Counted from the first letter of the stretch, positions 37,083-51,679 are shown. The stretch: 64,000 nt of DNA from Hydractinia symbiolongicarpus (GCF_029227915.1 NC_079888.1:10463001-10527000), one strand, 5' to 3'. Notes: generated by a model from the letters alone, not told the origin. Program-made: numbers and translations.

Positions 37083-40000
37083 CCTAATAAAAGCCTTACA
37101 CGTAAATGACGTGGTTTCACGAGGATGTGCAGGTTTCTAACGGTCTAGTCCTTCCACTCTTAATAGACTGCTTCGTTCTAAGTCGTTCTCCAGTGCGCCA
37201 TTGTCCTATAACACCGTCAACTACGTTTATAGGCAATTAAAGGCAATGATATAGCCTTTTACGATTAATAAAAGCCTTACATGTAAACTACATGGTTGTT
37301 GCGCCTGCACAGGTTCCCAACTGTCTAGTCCATCCAATCTCAACGGACTGGGATGTCCCAAATCGTTTTCCAGTGCGCCATTGTCTTATAACACCAACAA
37401 CTACGTTTAAAGAACTTTAAAGGCTGTTATGTGACCTTTTACGGAATCATAAAGGCCTTACACATAAACTACGGGGTTCCACGTGCCTCCGCAGGTTTCC
37501 AACGGTCTAGTCTATCCACTCTCAATGGACTACGACGTGTGAAATCATTTTCCATTGCGTCAATGCTTTATAACACCGTGAACTCCATTTACAGGCTTTT
37601 AAAGGCTGTGATGTGGCCTTTTACGCCTAATAAAGGCCTTACACATTAATCACGTGGTTCCACGTGCCTGCACAAGTTCCAACAGAGTAGTCCCTCCACT
37701 CTGAATGGTCTACGTCGTTCTAAGTGGTTTTCCAGGGCGCCATTGTCTTATAACACTGTGAACTTCGTTTACAGGCCTTTAAAGGTTGTTATATGACGTT
37801 TTACGGCCTAATAAAAGCCTTACATGTAAACCACATGGTTCCTCGCGCCTGCACAGGTTCCCAACGTTCTAGTCCATCCAATCTCAACGGACTACGACCT
37901 CCCAAATCATTTTCCATTGCGTCAACGCTTTATAACAACGTGAACTTCATTTACAGGCTTTTAAAGGCTGTCATATGACCTTTTACAGCCTATTAAAGGC
38001 CTTACACATAAATCACGCCGTTCCACAAGCCTGCGCAGGTTTTCAACGGTCTAGTCCTTCCACTCTAAATAGACTGCGTCGTCCCAAGTCGTTTTCCAGG
38101 TTGCCATTGTCTTATAACACTGTCAACTTCGTTTACAGGCCTTTAAAGGCTTTTATATGACCTTTTACGGCCTAATAATAGCCTTACACGTAAATTTCGT
38201 GGTTCAACGAGCCTGCGCAGGTTTCCAACGGTCTAGTCTTTCCATTCTCAATAAACTGCGTCGTCCCAAGTCGCTTTCCAGTGCGCCATTGTCTTATAAC
38301 ACCGTGAACAACATTTACAGACTTTAAAATGCTGTTATATGTCCTTTTTTAGCCTTATAGATGCCTTACACCTAAATTACGTGATTCCATGTGCCTGCGC
38401 AGGTTTCCAACTGTCTGGTCCTTCCAATCTCAATGGACTACGACGTGTGAAACCATTTTCCATTGCGTCAATGCTTTATAACACCGTGTACTCCATTTAC
38501 AGGCCTTTAAAGGCTGCTATAAGACATTTTACGGTCTACTAAAGGCCTTACACGTAAATTACGTGGTTTCACGAGACTGCGCAGGTTTCTAACGGTCTAG
38601 TCCTTCCACTCTCAATAGATTGCTTCGACCCAAGTCGTTTTCCAGTGCGCCATTGTCCTATAACACCGTCAACTTCGTTTACAGGCAGTTAAAGGCAATG
38701 ATATAGCCTTTTACGCCTACTAAAAGCCTTACACATAAATCACGTGGGTCCACGTGCCTGCGCAGGTTTCCAACAGAGTAGTAGCTCCACTCTCATTGGA
38801 CTACGACGTTCCAAGTCATTTTCCAGGGCGCCATTGTCTTATAACACTGTGAACTTCGTTTACAGCCCCTTAAAGGCCGTTATATGACCTTTTAGAGCCT
38901 AATAAAAGCCTTACATGTAAGCTGAATGGTTCCTCGCGCCTGCACAGGTTCCCATCTGTCTAGTTAATCCAATCTCACCGGACTACGACCTTCCAAATTG
39001 TTTTCCAGTGCGTCATTGCCTTATAACATCGTCAACTACATTCACATTTTACGGTCTACTAAAGGTCTTACACGTAAATTACGTGGTTTCACGAGCCTGC
39101 GCAGGTTTCTAACGGTCTAGTCCTTCCACTCTCAATAGACTGCTTCGTCCCAAGTCGTTTTCCAGTGCACCAATGTCTTATAACACCAACAACTACGTTT
39201 AAAGGACTTTAAAGGCTGTTATATGACCTTTTACCGAATCATAAAGGTTACACATAAACTACGTGGTTCCACGTGCCTCCGCAGGTTTCCAACGGTCTAG
39301 TCTATTCACTCTCAATGGACTACGACGTGTGAAATCATTTTCCATTGCGTCAATGCTTTATAACACCGTGTACTCCATTTACAGGCCTTTAAAGGCTGCT
39401 ATAAGACATTTTACGGTCTACTAAAGGCCTTACACGTAAATTACGTGGTTTCACGAGCCTGCGCAGGTTTCTAACGGTGTAGTCTTTCCACTCTCAATAG
39501 ACTGCATCGTCCCAAGTCGTTTTCCAGTGCGCCATTTTCTTATAACACTGTGAACTACGTTTACAAGCCTTTAAAGGCTGTTATACGGCCTTTTACGGCC
39601 TAATAAAGGCCTTACACATAAATCACGCTGTTCCACGTGCCTGCGCAGGTTTCCAACAGAGTATTCGCTCCACTCTCATTGGACTACGGCCTTCCAAGTC
39701 GTTTTTGAGGGCGCCACTGTCTTATAACAACGTCAGCTACGCTTACAGGCATTTAAAGGCTGCGATGTAGCCTTTTACCGCCTAATAAAGGCTTTACACG
39801 TAAATCACGTGGTTGCACGTGCCTGCACAAGTTCCAACAGAGTAGTAGCGCTACTCTCATTGGACTACGACGTTCCAAGTCGTTTTCTAGGTTGCCATTG
39901 TCTTATAACACTGTCAACTTCGTTTACAGGCCTTTAAAGGCTTTTATATGACCTTTTACGGCCTAATAATAGCCTTACACGTAAATTACGTGGTTCAACG

Positions 40001-40667
40001 AGCCTGCGCAGGTTTCCAACGGTCTAGTCTTTCCATTCTCAATAAACTGCGTCGTCCCAAGTCGCTTTCCAGTGCGCCATTGTCTTATAACACCGTGAAC
40101 AACATTTACAGACTTTAAAATGCTATTATATGTCCTTTTACAGCCTTATAGATGCCTTACACCTAAATTACGTGGTTCCACGTGCCTGCGCAGGTTTCCA
40201 ACTGTCTAGTCCTTCCAATCTCAATGGACTACGACGTGTGAAATCATTTTCCATTGCGTCAATGCTTTATAACACCGTGAGCTCCATTTACAGGCTTTTA
40301 AAGGCTGTCATATGACCTTTTACGGCCTATTCAAGGCCTTACACATAAATCACGCCGTTCCACGTGCCTGCGTAGGTTTCCAACGGTCTAGTCCTCCCAC
40401 TCCCAATAGACTGCATCGTCCCAAGTCGTATTCCAGTGCGCCATTTTCTTATAACACTGTGAACTACGCTTACAGGCATTTAAAGGCTGCGATGTAGCTT
40501 TTTACCGCCTAATAAAAGCCTTACACGTAAATTACGTGGGTCAACAAGCCTGCGCAGGTTTCCAACCGTCTAGTCTTTCCACTCTCAATAAACTGCGTCG
40601 TCCCAAGTCGCTTTCCAATGCGCCATTGTCTTATAACACCGTGAACAACATTTACAGACCATAAAAT
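37083..40667 (+). repeat. Mosaic satellite segment; includes a monomer with a 25-bp deletion
   Basis: Monomer types alternate with only short stretches shared with other blocks; for example 39540-39840 resembles 19800-20090 and 39890-40640 resembles 43894-44640. Near 39046, ACTACATTCAC joins directly to ATTTTACGG, removing the 25 bp that normally hold the AAGTTCTTAAAGGCTGC block. Confidence 0.82.
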
Positions 40668-42198
40668 GATATTTTATGTCCTTTTACAGCCTCATAGATG
40701 CCTTACACCTAAATTACGTGATTCCACGTGCCTGCGCAGGTTTCCAACTGTCTAGTCCTTCAAATCTCAATGGACTACGACGTGTGAAACCATTTTCCAT
40801 TGCGTCAATGCTTTATAACACCGTGAACTCCATTTGCAGGCTTTTAAAAGGCTGTCATATGACCTTTTACGGCCTATTAAAGGCCTTACACATAAATCAC
40901 GCTGTTTCACGTGCCTGCGCAGGTTTCCAACGGTCTAGTCCTTCCACTCTCAATAGACTGCATCGTCCCAAGTCGATTTCCAGTGCGCCATTGTCTTATA
41001 ACACCGTGAACAACATTTACAGACTTTAAAATGCTATTATATGTCCTTTTACAGCCTCATAGATGCCTTACACCTAAATTACGTGGTTGCACGTGCCTGC
41101 GCAGGTTTCCAACGGAGTAGTAGCTCCACTCTCATTGGACTACCACGTTCCAAGTCGTTTTCCAGAGCGCCATTGTCTTAAAACACTGTGAACTTCGTTT
41201 ACAGGCCTTTAAAAGCTGTTATATGACCTTTTACGGCCTAATAAAAGCCTTACATGTAAACTACATGGTTTTTCGCGCCTGCACAGGTTCCCAACTGTCT
41301 AGTCCATCTAATCTCAACGGACTGGGATGTCCCAAGTCGTTTTCCCCAGTGCGCCATTGTCTTATAACACCAAAAACTACGTTTAAAGAACTTTAAAGGC
41401 TGTTATATGACCTTTTACCGAATCATAAGGGTTACACATAAACTACGTGGTTCCACGTGCCTCCGCAGGTTTCCAACGCTCTAGTCTTTCCACTTTCAGT
41501 GGACTACGACGTTCCATGCCATCTTCCAGTGCACCATTGCATAATAACACCGTGAACAACATTTACAGACCTTTAAATGCTATTATACGTCCTTTTACAG
41601 CCGCATAGATGCCTTACACCTAAATTACGTTGTTCCACCTGCTTGCACAGGTTTCCAACTGTCTAGTCCTTCCAATCTCAATGGACTACGACGTTTGAAA
41701 TCATTTTCCATTGCGTCAATACTTTATAACACCGTGAACTCCATTTACAGGCCTTTAAAGGCTGTCATATGACCTTTTACGGCCTAATAAAGGCGTTACA
41801 CATAAGTCACGTGGTTCCACGTGGCTGCGCAGGTTTCCAACAGAGTAGTAGCTCCACTCTTATTGGACTACGACGTTCCAAGTCGTTTTCCAGGGCGCCA
41901 TTGTCATATAACACTGTGAACTTCGCTTACAGCCCCTTAAAGGCTGTTATATGACCTTTTACGGCCTAATAAAAGCCTTACATGTAAACTACTTGGTTTC
42001 TCGCGCCTGCACAGGTTCCCAACGGTCTAGTTCATCCTATCTCAACGGACTACGACCTCCCAAATCATTTTCCATTGCGTCAATGCTTTATAACAGCGTG
42101 AACTACGTTTACAGACTTTAAAATGCTATTATATGTCCTTTTACAGCCTCATAGATGCCTTACACCTAAATTACGTGGTTCCACGTGCCTGCGCAGGT
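40668..42198 (+). repeat. Higher-order block, partner of 32950-34480
   Basis: This is the second copy. It has an extra A in the TTTTAAAAGG block near 40846, which fuses two chance reading frames, and CCTTCAAATCTC near 40760. It is otherwise very close to the first copy, although the flanking monomers differ. Confidence 0.9.
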
Positions 42199-44133
42199 TT
42201 CCAACTGTCTAGCCCTTCCAATCTCAATGGACTACGACGTGTGAAACCGTTTTCCATTGCGTCAATGCTTTATAACACCGTGAACTCCATTTGCAGGCTT
42301 TTAAAGGCTGTCATATGACCTTTTAAGGCCTATTAAAGGCCTTACACATAAATCACGCCGTTCCACGTGCCTGCGCAGGTTTCCAACGGTCTAGTCCTTC
42401 CACTCTCAATAGACTGCATCGTCCCAAGTCGCTTTCCAATGCGCCATTGTCTTATAACACCGTGAACAACATTTACAGACCATAAAATGCTATTTTATGT
42501 CCTTTTACAGCCTCATAGATACCTTACACCTAAATTACGTGCTTTCACGTGCCTTCGCAGGTTTCCAACTGTCTAGTCCTTCCAATCTCAATGGACTACG
42601 ACGTGTGAAATCATTTTCCATTGCATCAATGCTTTATAACACCGTGAACTCCATTTACAGGCTTTTAAAGGCTGTCATATGACCTTTTACGGCCTATTAA
42701 AGGCCTTACACATAAATCACCGCGTTCCACGTGCCTGCGTAGGTTTCCAACGGTCTAGTCCTCCCACTCTCAATAGACTGCATCGTCCCAAGTCGTATTC
42801 CAGTGCGCCATTTTCTTATAACACTGTGAACTACGCTTACAGGCATTTAAAGGCTGCGATGTAGCTTTTTACCGCCTAATAAAAGCCTTACACGTAAATT
42901 ACGTGGTTCAACAAGCCTGTGCAGGTTTCCAACCGTCTAGTCTTTCCACTCTCAATAAACTGCGTCGTCCCAAGTCGCTTTCCAATGCGCCATTGTCTTA
43001 TAACACCGTGAACAACATTTACAGACCATAAAATGCTTTTTTATGTCCTTTTACAGCCTCATAGATGCCTTACACCTAAATTACGTGATTCCACGTGCCT
43101 GCGCAGGTTTCCAACTGTCTAGCCCTTCCAATCTCAATGGACTACGACGTGTGAAACCATTTTCCATTGCGTCAATGCTTTATAACACCGTGAACTCCAT
43201 TTGCAGGCTTTTAAAGGCTGTCATATGTCCTTTTAAGGCCTATTAAAGGCCTTACACATAAATCACGCCGTTCCACGTGCCTGCGCAGGTTTCCAACGGT
43301 CTAGTCCTTCCACTCTCAATAGACTGCATCGTCCCAAGTCGTTTTGCAGTGCGCCATTTTCTTATAACACTGTGAACTACGTTTACAAGCCTTTAAAGGC
43401 TGTTATATGGCCTTTTACGGCCTAATAAAGGCCTTACACATAAATTACGCTGTTCCACGTGCCTGCGCAGGTTTCCAACAGAGTATTCGCTCCACTCTCA
43501 TTGGACTACGGCCTTCCAAGTCGTTTTTGAGGGCGCCACTGTCTTTTAACAACGTCAGCTACGCTTAGAGGCATTTAAAGGCTGCGATGTAGCCTTTTAC
43601 CGCCTAATAAAGGCCTTACACGTAAATCACGTGGTTGCACGTGCCTGCACAAGTTCCAACAGAGTAGTCCCTCCACTCTGAATGGTCTACGTCGTCCTAA
43701 GTCGTTTTCCAGGGAGCCATTGTCTTATAACACTGTGAACTTCGTTTACAGGCCTTTAAAGGTTGTTATATGACGTTTTACGGCCTAATAAAAGCCTTAC
43801 ATGTAAACTACATGGTTCCTCGCGCCTGCACAGGTTCCCAACAGAGTAGTAGCTCTACTCTCATTGGACTACGACGTTCCAAGTCGTTTTCCAGGTTGCC
43901 ATTGTCTTATAACACTGTCAACTTCGTTTACAGGCCTTTAAAGGCTTTTATATGACCTTTTACGGCCTAATAATAGCCTTACACGTAAATTACGTGGTTC
44001 AACGAGCCTGCGCAGGTTTCCAACGGTCTAGTCTTTCCATTCTCAATAAACTGCGTCGTCCCAAGTCGCTTTCCAGTGCGCCATTGTCTTATAACACCGT
44101 GAACAACATTTACAGACTTTAAAATGCTATTAT

Positions 44134-44315
44134 ATGTCCTTTTACAGCCTCATAGATGCCTTACACCTAAATTACGTGGTTCCACGTGCCTGCGCAGGTT
44201 TCCAACTGTCTAGTCCTTCCAATCTCAATGGACTACGACGTGTGAAAGCATTTTCCATTGCGTCAATGCTTTATAACACCGTGAACTCCATTTACAGGCT
44301 TTTAAAGGCTGTCAT
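44134..44315 (+). repeat. Representative monomer, GTGTGAAATC type (182 bp)
   Basis: This type is marked in its second half by ACGACGTGTGAAA, CATTTTCCATTGCGTCAATG and GTGAACTCCATTTACAGGC. It is one of the commonest types and appears across the window, for example at 5495, 13671, 40130 and 46669. In the phase starting at ATGxCCTTTTAC it happens to stay open for 61 codons, which I regard as incidental. Confidence 0.9.
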
Positions 44316-45184
44316 ATGACCTTTTACGGCCTATTAAAGGCCTTACACATAAATCACGCCGTTCCACGTGCCTGCGTAGGTTTCCAACGGTCTAGTCCTC
44401 CCACTCTCAATAGACTGCATCGTCCCAAGTCGTATTCCAGTGCGCCATTTTCTTATAACACTGTGAACTACGCTTACAGGCATTTAAAGGCTGCGATGTA
44501 GCTTTTTACCGCCTAATAAAAGCCTTACACGTAAATTACGTGGTTCAACAAGCCTGCGCAGGTTTCCAACCGTCTAGTCTTTCCACTCTCAATAAACTGC
44601 GTTGTCCTAAGTTGCTTTCCAGTGCGCCATTGTCTTATAACACCGTGAACAATATTTACAGACCTTAAAATGCTAATGTCCTTTTACAGTCTCATAGATA
44701 CCTTACACCTAAATTACGTGCTTTCACGTGCCTGCGCAGGTTTCCAACTGTCTAGTCCTTCCAATCTCAATGGATTACGACGTGTGAAACCATTTTCCAT
44801 TGCGTCAATGCTTTATAACACCGTGAACTCCATTTGCAGGCTTTTAAAGGCTGTCATATGACCTTTTACGGCCTATTAAAGGCCTTACACATAAATCACG
44901 CTGTTCCACGTGCCTGCGCAGGTTTCCAACGGTCTAGTCCTTCCACTCTCAATAGACTGCATCGTCCCAAGTCGCTTTCCAGTGCGCCAATGTCTTATAA
45001 CACCGTGAACAACATTTACAGACTTTAAAATGCTATTATATGTCCTTTTACAGCCTCATAGATGCCTTACACCTAAATTACGTGGTTGCACGTGCCTGCA
45101 CAAGTTCCAACAGAGTAGTCCCTCCACTCTGAATGGTCTACGTCGTCCTAAGTCGTTTTCCAGGGCGCCATTGTCTTATAACAC

Positions 45185-45832
45185 TGTGAACTTCGTTTAC
45201 AGGCCTTTAAAGGTTGTTATATGATCTTTTACGGAATCATAAAGGCCTTACACGTAAATTACGTGGTTCACCGAGCCTGCGCAGGTTTCCAACAGTCTAG
45301 TCCTTCCACACTCAATAGACTGTGTTGTCCCAAGTCGTTTTCCAGTGCGCCATTGTCCTATAACATCGTCAACTGCGTTTACAGGCAATTAAAGGCAATG
45401 ATATAGCCTTTTACGCCTTATAAAAGCCTTACACGTAAATTACGTGGTTCAACGGGCCTGCGCAGGTTTCCAACAGGGTAGTAGCTCCACTCTTATTGGA
45501 CTACCACGTTTCAAGTCGTTTTCCAGGGCGCCATTCTCCTAAAACACTGTGAACTTCGTTTACAGGCCTTTAAAGGTTGTTATATGATCTTTTACGGAAT
45601 CATAAAGGCCTTACACGTAAATTACGTGGTTCACCGAGTCTGCGCAGGTTTCCAACAGTCTAGTCCTTCCACACTCAATAGACTGTTTTGTCCCAAGTCG
45701 TTTTCCAGTGCGCCATTGTCCTATAACATCGTCAACTACGTTTACAGGCAATTAAAGGCAATGATATAGCCTTTTACGCCTAATAAAAGCCTTACACGTA
45801 AATTACGTGGTTTAACGGGGCTGCGCAGGTTT
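45185..45832 (+). repeat. Tandem dimer, 363-bp unit, two copies
   Basis: Positions 45185-45469 match 45548-45832 at 363 bp. Shared markers are TATATGATCTTTTACGG, GGTTCACCGAG, CAACAGTCTAGTCC and CCACACTCAATAGACTG. It is the shortest higher-order unit seen in the window. Confidence 0.85.
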
Positions 45833-46350
45833 CCAACGGTCTAGTCCTTCCACTCTCAATAAACTGCGTTATCCTAAGTTGCTTTCCAGTGCGCCATTGT
45901 CTTATAACACCGTGAACAACATTTACAGACCTTAAAATGCTAATGTCCTTTTACAGTCTCATAGATACCTTACACATAAATTACGTGCTTTCACGTGCCT
46001 GCGCAGGTTTCCAACTGTCTAGTCCTTCCATCTCAATGGACTGCGACGTGTGAAATCCTTTTCCATTGCGTCAATGCTTTATAACACCGTGAACTCTATT
46101 TACAGTCTTTTAAAGGCTGTCACATGACCTTTTACGGCCTATTAAAGGCCTTAGACATAAATCACGCCGTTCCACGTGCCTGCGCAGGCTTCCAACGGTC
46201 TAGTCCTTCCACTGTCAATAGACTGCGTCGTCCCAAGTCGTTTTTTAGTGCGCCATTGTCCTATAACACCGTCAACTACGTTTACAGGCAATAAAAGGCA
46301 ATGACATGGCCTTTTACGCCTAATAAAAGCCTTACACATAAATCACGTGG
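45600..46350 (+). repeat. Higher-order block, partner of 51680-52430
   Basis: The offset is 6078 bp at first and 6080 bp after a 2-bp insertion (CAATATGCTTTAT near 52151). Shared private features are GATACCTTACAC, CAGTCTTTTAAAGG, GTCACATGACC, CCTTAGACATAAATC and TCGTTTTTTAGTGCG. Each copy has a 62-codon open frame on the minus strand (46151-46339 and 52231-52419), which I treat as chance. Confidence 0.86.
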
Positions 46351-48000
46351 TTTCACGAGACTGCGCAGGTTTCTAACGGTCTAGTCCTTCCACTCTCAAT
46401 AGACTGCTTCGTCCCAAGTCGTTCTCCAGTGCGTCAATGCTTTATAACAACGTGAACTCCATTTACAGGCTTTTAAAGGCTGTCATAAGACCTTTTACGG
46501 CCTAATAATAGCCTTACACGTAAATTACGTGGTTCAACGAGCCTGCGCAGGTTTCCAACGGTCTAGTCTTTCCATTCTCAATAAACTGCGTCGTCCCAAG
46601 TCGCTTTCCAGTGCGCCATTGTCTTATAACACCGTGAACAACATTTACAGACTTTAAAATGCTATTATATGTCCTTTTACAGCCTCATAGATGCCTTACA
46701 CCTAAATTACGTGGTTCCACGTGCCTGCGCAGGTTTCCAACTGTCTAGTCCTTCCAATCTCAATGGACTACGACGTGTGAAATCATTTTCCATTGCGTCA
46801 ATGCTTTATAACACCGTGAACTCCATTTACAGGCTTTTAAAGGCTGTCATATGACCTTTTACGGCCTATTAAAGGCCTTACACATAAATCACGCCGTTCC
46901 ACGTGCCTGCGTAGGTTTCCAACGGTCTAGTCCTCCCACTCTCAATAGACTGCATCGTCCCAAGTCGTATTCCAGTGCGTCATTTTCTTATAACACTGTG
47001 AACTACGCTTACAGGCATTTAAAGGCTGCGATGTAGCTTTTTACCGCCTAATAAAAGCCTTACACGTAAATTACGTGGGTCAACAAGCCTGCGCAGGTTT
47101 CCAACCGTCTAGTCTTTCCACTCTCAATAAACTGCGTCGTCCCAAGTCGCTTTCCAATGCGCCATTGTCTTATAACACCGTGAACAACATTTACAGACCA
47201 TAAAATGCTATTTTATGTCCTTTTACAGCCTCATAGATGCCTTACACCTTAATTACGTGGTTGCACGTGCCTGCACAAGTTCCAACAGAGTTGTCCCTCC
47301 ACTCTGAATGGTCTACGTCGTCCTAAGTCGTTTTCCAGGGCGCCATTGTCTTATAACACTGTGAACTTCGTTTACAGGCCTTTAAAGGTTGTTATATGAT
47401 CTTTTACGGAATCATAAAGGCCTTACACGTAAATTACGTGGTTCACCGAGCCTGCGCAGGTTTCCAACAGTCTAGTCCTTCCACACTCAATAGACTGTGT
47501 TGTCCTAAGTTGCTTTCCAGTGCGCCATTGTCTTATAACACCGTGAACAACATTTACAGACCTTAAAATGCTAATGTCCTTTTACAGTCTCATAGATACC
47601 TTACACCTAAATTACGTGCTTTCACGTGCCTGCGCAGGTATCCAACTGTCTAGTCCTTCCAATCTCAATGGACTACGAGGTGTGAAATCATTTTCCATTG
47701 CGTCAATGCTTTATAACACCGTGAACTCTATTTACAGTCTTTTAAAGGCTGTCACATGACCTTTTACGGCCTATTAAAGGCCTTACACATAAATCACGCC
47801 GTTCCACGTGCCTGTGCAGGCTTCCAACGGTCTAGTCCTTCCACTCTCAATAGACTGCGCCGTCCAAGTCGTTTTTTAGTGTGCCATTGTCCTATAACAC
47901 CGTCAACTACGTTTACAGGCAATAAAAGGCAATGATATAGCCTTTTACGCCTAATAAAAGCCTTACACGTAAATTACGTGGTTCAACAGGCCTGCGCAGG

Positions 48001-51000
48001 TTTCCAACGGTCTAGTCCTTCCACTCTCAACGGACTGGGATGTCCCAAGTCGTTTTCCAGTGCGCCATTGTCTTATAACACCAACAACTGCGTTTACAGG
48101 CAATTAAAGGCGATGATATAGCCTTTTACGCCTAATAAAAGCCTTACACATTAATCACGTGCTTCTACGTGCCTGCTCAGGTTTCCAACAGGGTAGTTGC
48201 ACCACTCTTATTGGACTACCACGTTCCAAGTCGTTTTCCAGGGCGCCATTCTCTTAAAACACCGTCAACTACGTTTACAGGCAATTAAAGGCAATGATAT
48301 AGCCTTTTACGCCTAATAAAAGCCTTACACATAAATCACGTGCTTCCACGTGCCTGTGCAGGTTTCCAACAGAGTAGAAGCTCCACTCTCATTGGACTAC
48401 CACGTTACAAGTCGTTTTCCAGGGTGCCATTGTCTTATAACACTGTGAACTTCGTTTACAGGCCTTTAAAGGCTGTTATATGACCTTTTACGACCTAATA
48501 AAAGCCTTACATGTAAACTACATGGTTCCTCGCGCCTGCACAGGTTCCTAACTGTTTAGTCCATCCAATCTCAACGGACTGGGATGTCCCAAGTCGTTTT
48601 CCAGGGCGCCATTGTCTTATAACAATTTGAACTTCGTTTACAGGCCTTTAAAGGTTGTTATATGACCTTTTACGGCCTAATAAAAGCCTTACATGTAAAC
48701 TACAAGCACCACGTCCCTCCACAACTACCCAACGCTCTAGTCCTTCTAATCTCCACGGACTATTACTTCCAATATCGTTCTCCAGTGCGCCATTGCCTTA
48801 TAATATCGTCAACTACATTCACAAGTTCTTAAAGGCTGCTATAAGACATTTTACGGTCTACTAAAGGCCTTACACGTAAATTACGTGGTTTCACGTGCCT
48901 GCGCAGGTTTCTAACGGTCTAGTCCTTCCACTCTCAATAGACTGCTTCGTCGCAAGTCGTTTTCCAGTACGCCATTGTCCTATAACACGGTCAACTACGT
49001 TTATAGGCAAATAAGGGCAATGATATAGCCTTTTACGCTTAATAAAAGCCTTACATGTAAACTACATGGTTCCTCGAGCCTGAACAAGTTCCCCACTGTC
49101 TAGTCCATCCAATCTCAACGGACTGGGATGTCCCAAATCGTTTTCCAGTGCCCTATTGTCTTACAACACCAACAACTACGTTTAAAGAACTTTAAAGGCT
49201 GTTACGTGTTTCCACGTGCCTGCTCAGGTTTCCAACGGTCTAGTCTTTCCGCTCTCAATGGACTACGACGTTCAATGTCGTTTTCCAGGGCACCATTGCC
49301 TTATCACACCCTGAACTACGTTTACAGACCTTTAAATACTATTATATGTCCTTTTACGGCCTCGTAAAGGCCCTACACATAAACTACGTGGTTCCACGTG
49401 CCTGCGCAGGCTTCCAACTGTCTAGTCCTTCTAATCTCAACGGTCTACGTCGTGTGAAATCATTTTCCATTGCGCCAATGCTTTATGACCTTTTACGGAA
49501 TCATAAAGGCCTTACACATAAACTACATGGTTCCACGTGCCTTCGCAGGTTTCAACAGAGTAGTCGCTCCACTCTTATTGGACTGCGACGTTCCAAGTCG
49601 TTTTCCAGGGCGCCATTGTCTTATAACACTGTGAACTTCGTTTACAGGCCTTTAAAGGCTTTTATATGACCTTTTACGGCCTAATAAAAGCCTTACATGT
49701 AAACTACATGGTTCCTCTCTTCTCCGCAGGTTTCCAACGGTCTAGTCCTTCCAATCTGAACGGACTAGGATGTCCCAAGTCGTTCTCCAGTGCGCCATTG
49801 TCTTATAACACCAACAACTACGTTTAAAGAACTTTAAAGGCTGTTATATGAACTTTTACGGAATCATAAAGGCGTTACACATAAAGTACGTGGTTTCACG
49901 GGTCTGTGCAAGCTGCCAACGGTCTAGCTCTTCCAATCTCAAAGGACTACGACGTCCCAAATCTTTTTCTAATGCGCCAATGCCTTATAACACCCTTTAC
50001 TACTTGTGCAGGCGTCTAAAAGCTGTAATACGGTCTTTTACGCCCTTGGAAAAGCCTTACACGTATATTACGTGGTTCCACGTGCCTGCTCAGGTTTCCA
50101 ACGGTCTAGTCTTTCCGCTCTCAATGGACTACGACGTTCAATGTCGTTTTCCAGTGCACCATTGCCTTATAACACCCTGAACTACGTTTACAGACCTTTA
50201 AATACTAATATATGTCCTTTTACAGCCTCGTAAAGACCCTACACACAGACTACGTGGTTCCACGTGCCTGTGCAGGTTTTCAACTGTCTAGTCCTTCCAA
50301 TCTCAACGGACTACGACGTGTGAAATCATTTTCCATTGCGTCAATGCTTTATAACACCGTGAACTCCATTTACAGGTCTTTAAAGGCTGTTATATGAACT
50401 TTTACGACCTAATAAAGGCCTTACACATAAATCACGCCATTCCACGTACCTGCGCAGGTTTCCAACAGAGTATTCGCTTCACTCCCATTGGACTACGACC
50501 TTCCAAGTCGTTTTCCAGGGCGCCACTGTCTTATAACACCGTCAACTACGTTTACAGGCATTTAAAGGCTGCGATGTAGCCTTTTACCGCCTAATAAGGG
50601 CCTTACACGTAAATCACGTGGTTCCACGTGCCTGCACAAGTTCCAACAGAGTAGCCCCTCCACTCTGAATGGTCTACCTAGTCCTAAGTCGTTTTCCAGT
50701 GCGCCATTGTCCTATAACACCGTCAACTACGTTTACAGACAATTAAAGGCAACGATATAGCCTTTTACGCCTAATAAAAGCCTTACACATAAATCACGTG
50801 CTTCCACGTGCCTGCGCAGGTTTCCAACAGAGTAGTAGCTCCACTCTCATTGGACTACGACGTTCCAAGTCGTTTTACAGGGCGCCATTGTCGTATAACA
50901 CTGTGAACTTCGTTTACAGGCCTTTAAAGGCTGTTATATGACCTTTTACGGCCTAACAAAAGCCTTACATGTAAACTAAATGGTTCCTCGCGCCTGCACA

Positions 51001-51679
51001 GGTTCCCAACTGTGTAGTCCATCCAATCTCAACGAACTGGGATGTCCCAAGTCATTTTCCAGCGCGTCATTGTCTTATAACACTGTAAACTACGTTTACA
51101 AGCCTTTAAAAGCTGTTATATGACCTTTTACTGAATCATAAAGGTTACAGATAAACTACGTGGTTCCACGTGCCTCCACAGGTTTCCAACGGTCTAGTCT
51201 TTCCACTGTCAGTGGACTACGACGTTCCATGCCGTCTTCCAGTGCACCATTGCTTAATAACACCGTGAATTCCATTTACAGGCTTTTAAAGGCTGTTATA
51301 TGACCTTTTACGGCCTAATAAAGGCCTTACACATAAATCCCGCCGTTCCACGATCCTGCGCAGGGTTCCAACGGTCTAGTCCTTTCACTCTCAATAGACT
51401 GCGTCGTCCCAAGTCGTTTTCCAGTGCACCATTGTCCTATAACACCGTCAACTACGTTTACAGGCATTTAAAGGCTGCGATGTAGCCCTTTGCGCTTAAT
51501 AAAAGCCTTACATGTAAAATACATGGTTCCTCGCGCCTGCACAGGTTCCCAACTGTCTAGTTCATCCAATCTCCACGGACTGGGATGTCCCAAATCGTTT
51601 TCTAGTGCGCCATTGTCCTATAACACCGTCAACTACGTTTACAGGCAATTAAAGGCAATGATATAGCCTTTTACGCCTA
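48001..51679 (+). repeat. Diverged satellite segment with several truncated monomers
   Basis: Monomers here carry more private changes than further left. At about 49204, GGCTGTTACGTG joins straight to TTTCCACGTGCC, losing the start of a unit. At about 49487, CAATGCTTTAT joins to GACCTTTTACGG, losing the end of a unit. Block 49650-50080 matches 56071-56501 at 6421 bp. No gene was found. Confidence 0.83.

Larger units (their letters stand above)
42199..48000 (+). repeat. Mosaic satellite segment with offsets 2367, 2535 and 4004 bp
   Basis: Blocks 40240-40860 and 42607-43225 match at 2367 bp (13 monomers). Blocks 39890-40640 and 43894-44640 match at 4004 bp (22 monomers). Blocks 43958-44600 and 46493-47135 match at 2535 bp (14 monomers). 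Repeated local exchanges have left a patchwork and not one dominant unit. There is no gene. Confidence 0.82.

Noticed and set aside
46151-46339. Minus-strand 62-codon frame, repeated at 52231-52419
   Set aside because: The two are copies of one satellite block, 6080 bp apart. The frame is absent from other monomers and has no supporting signal.
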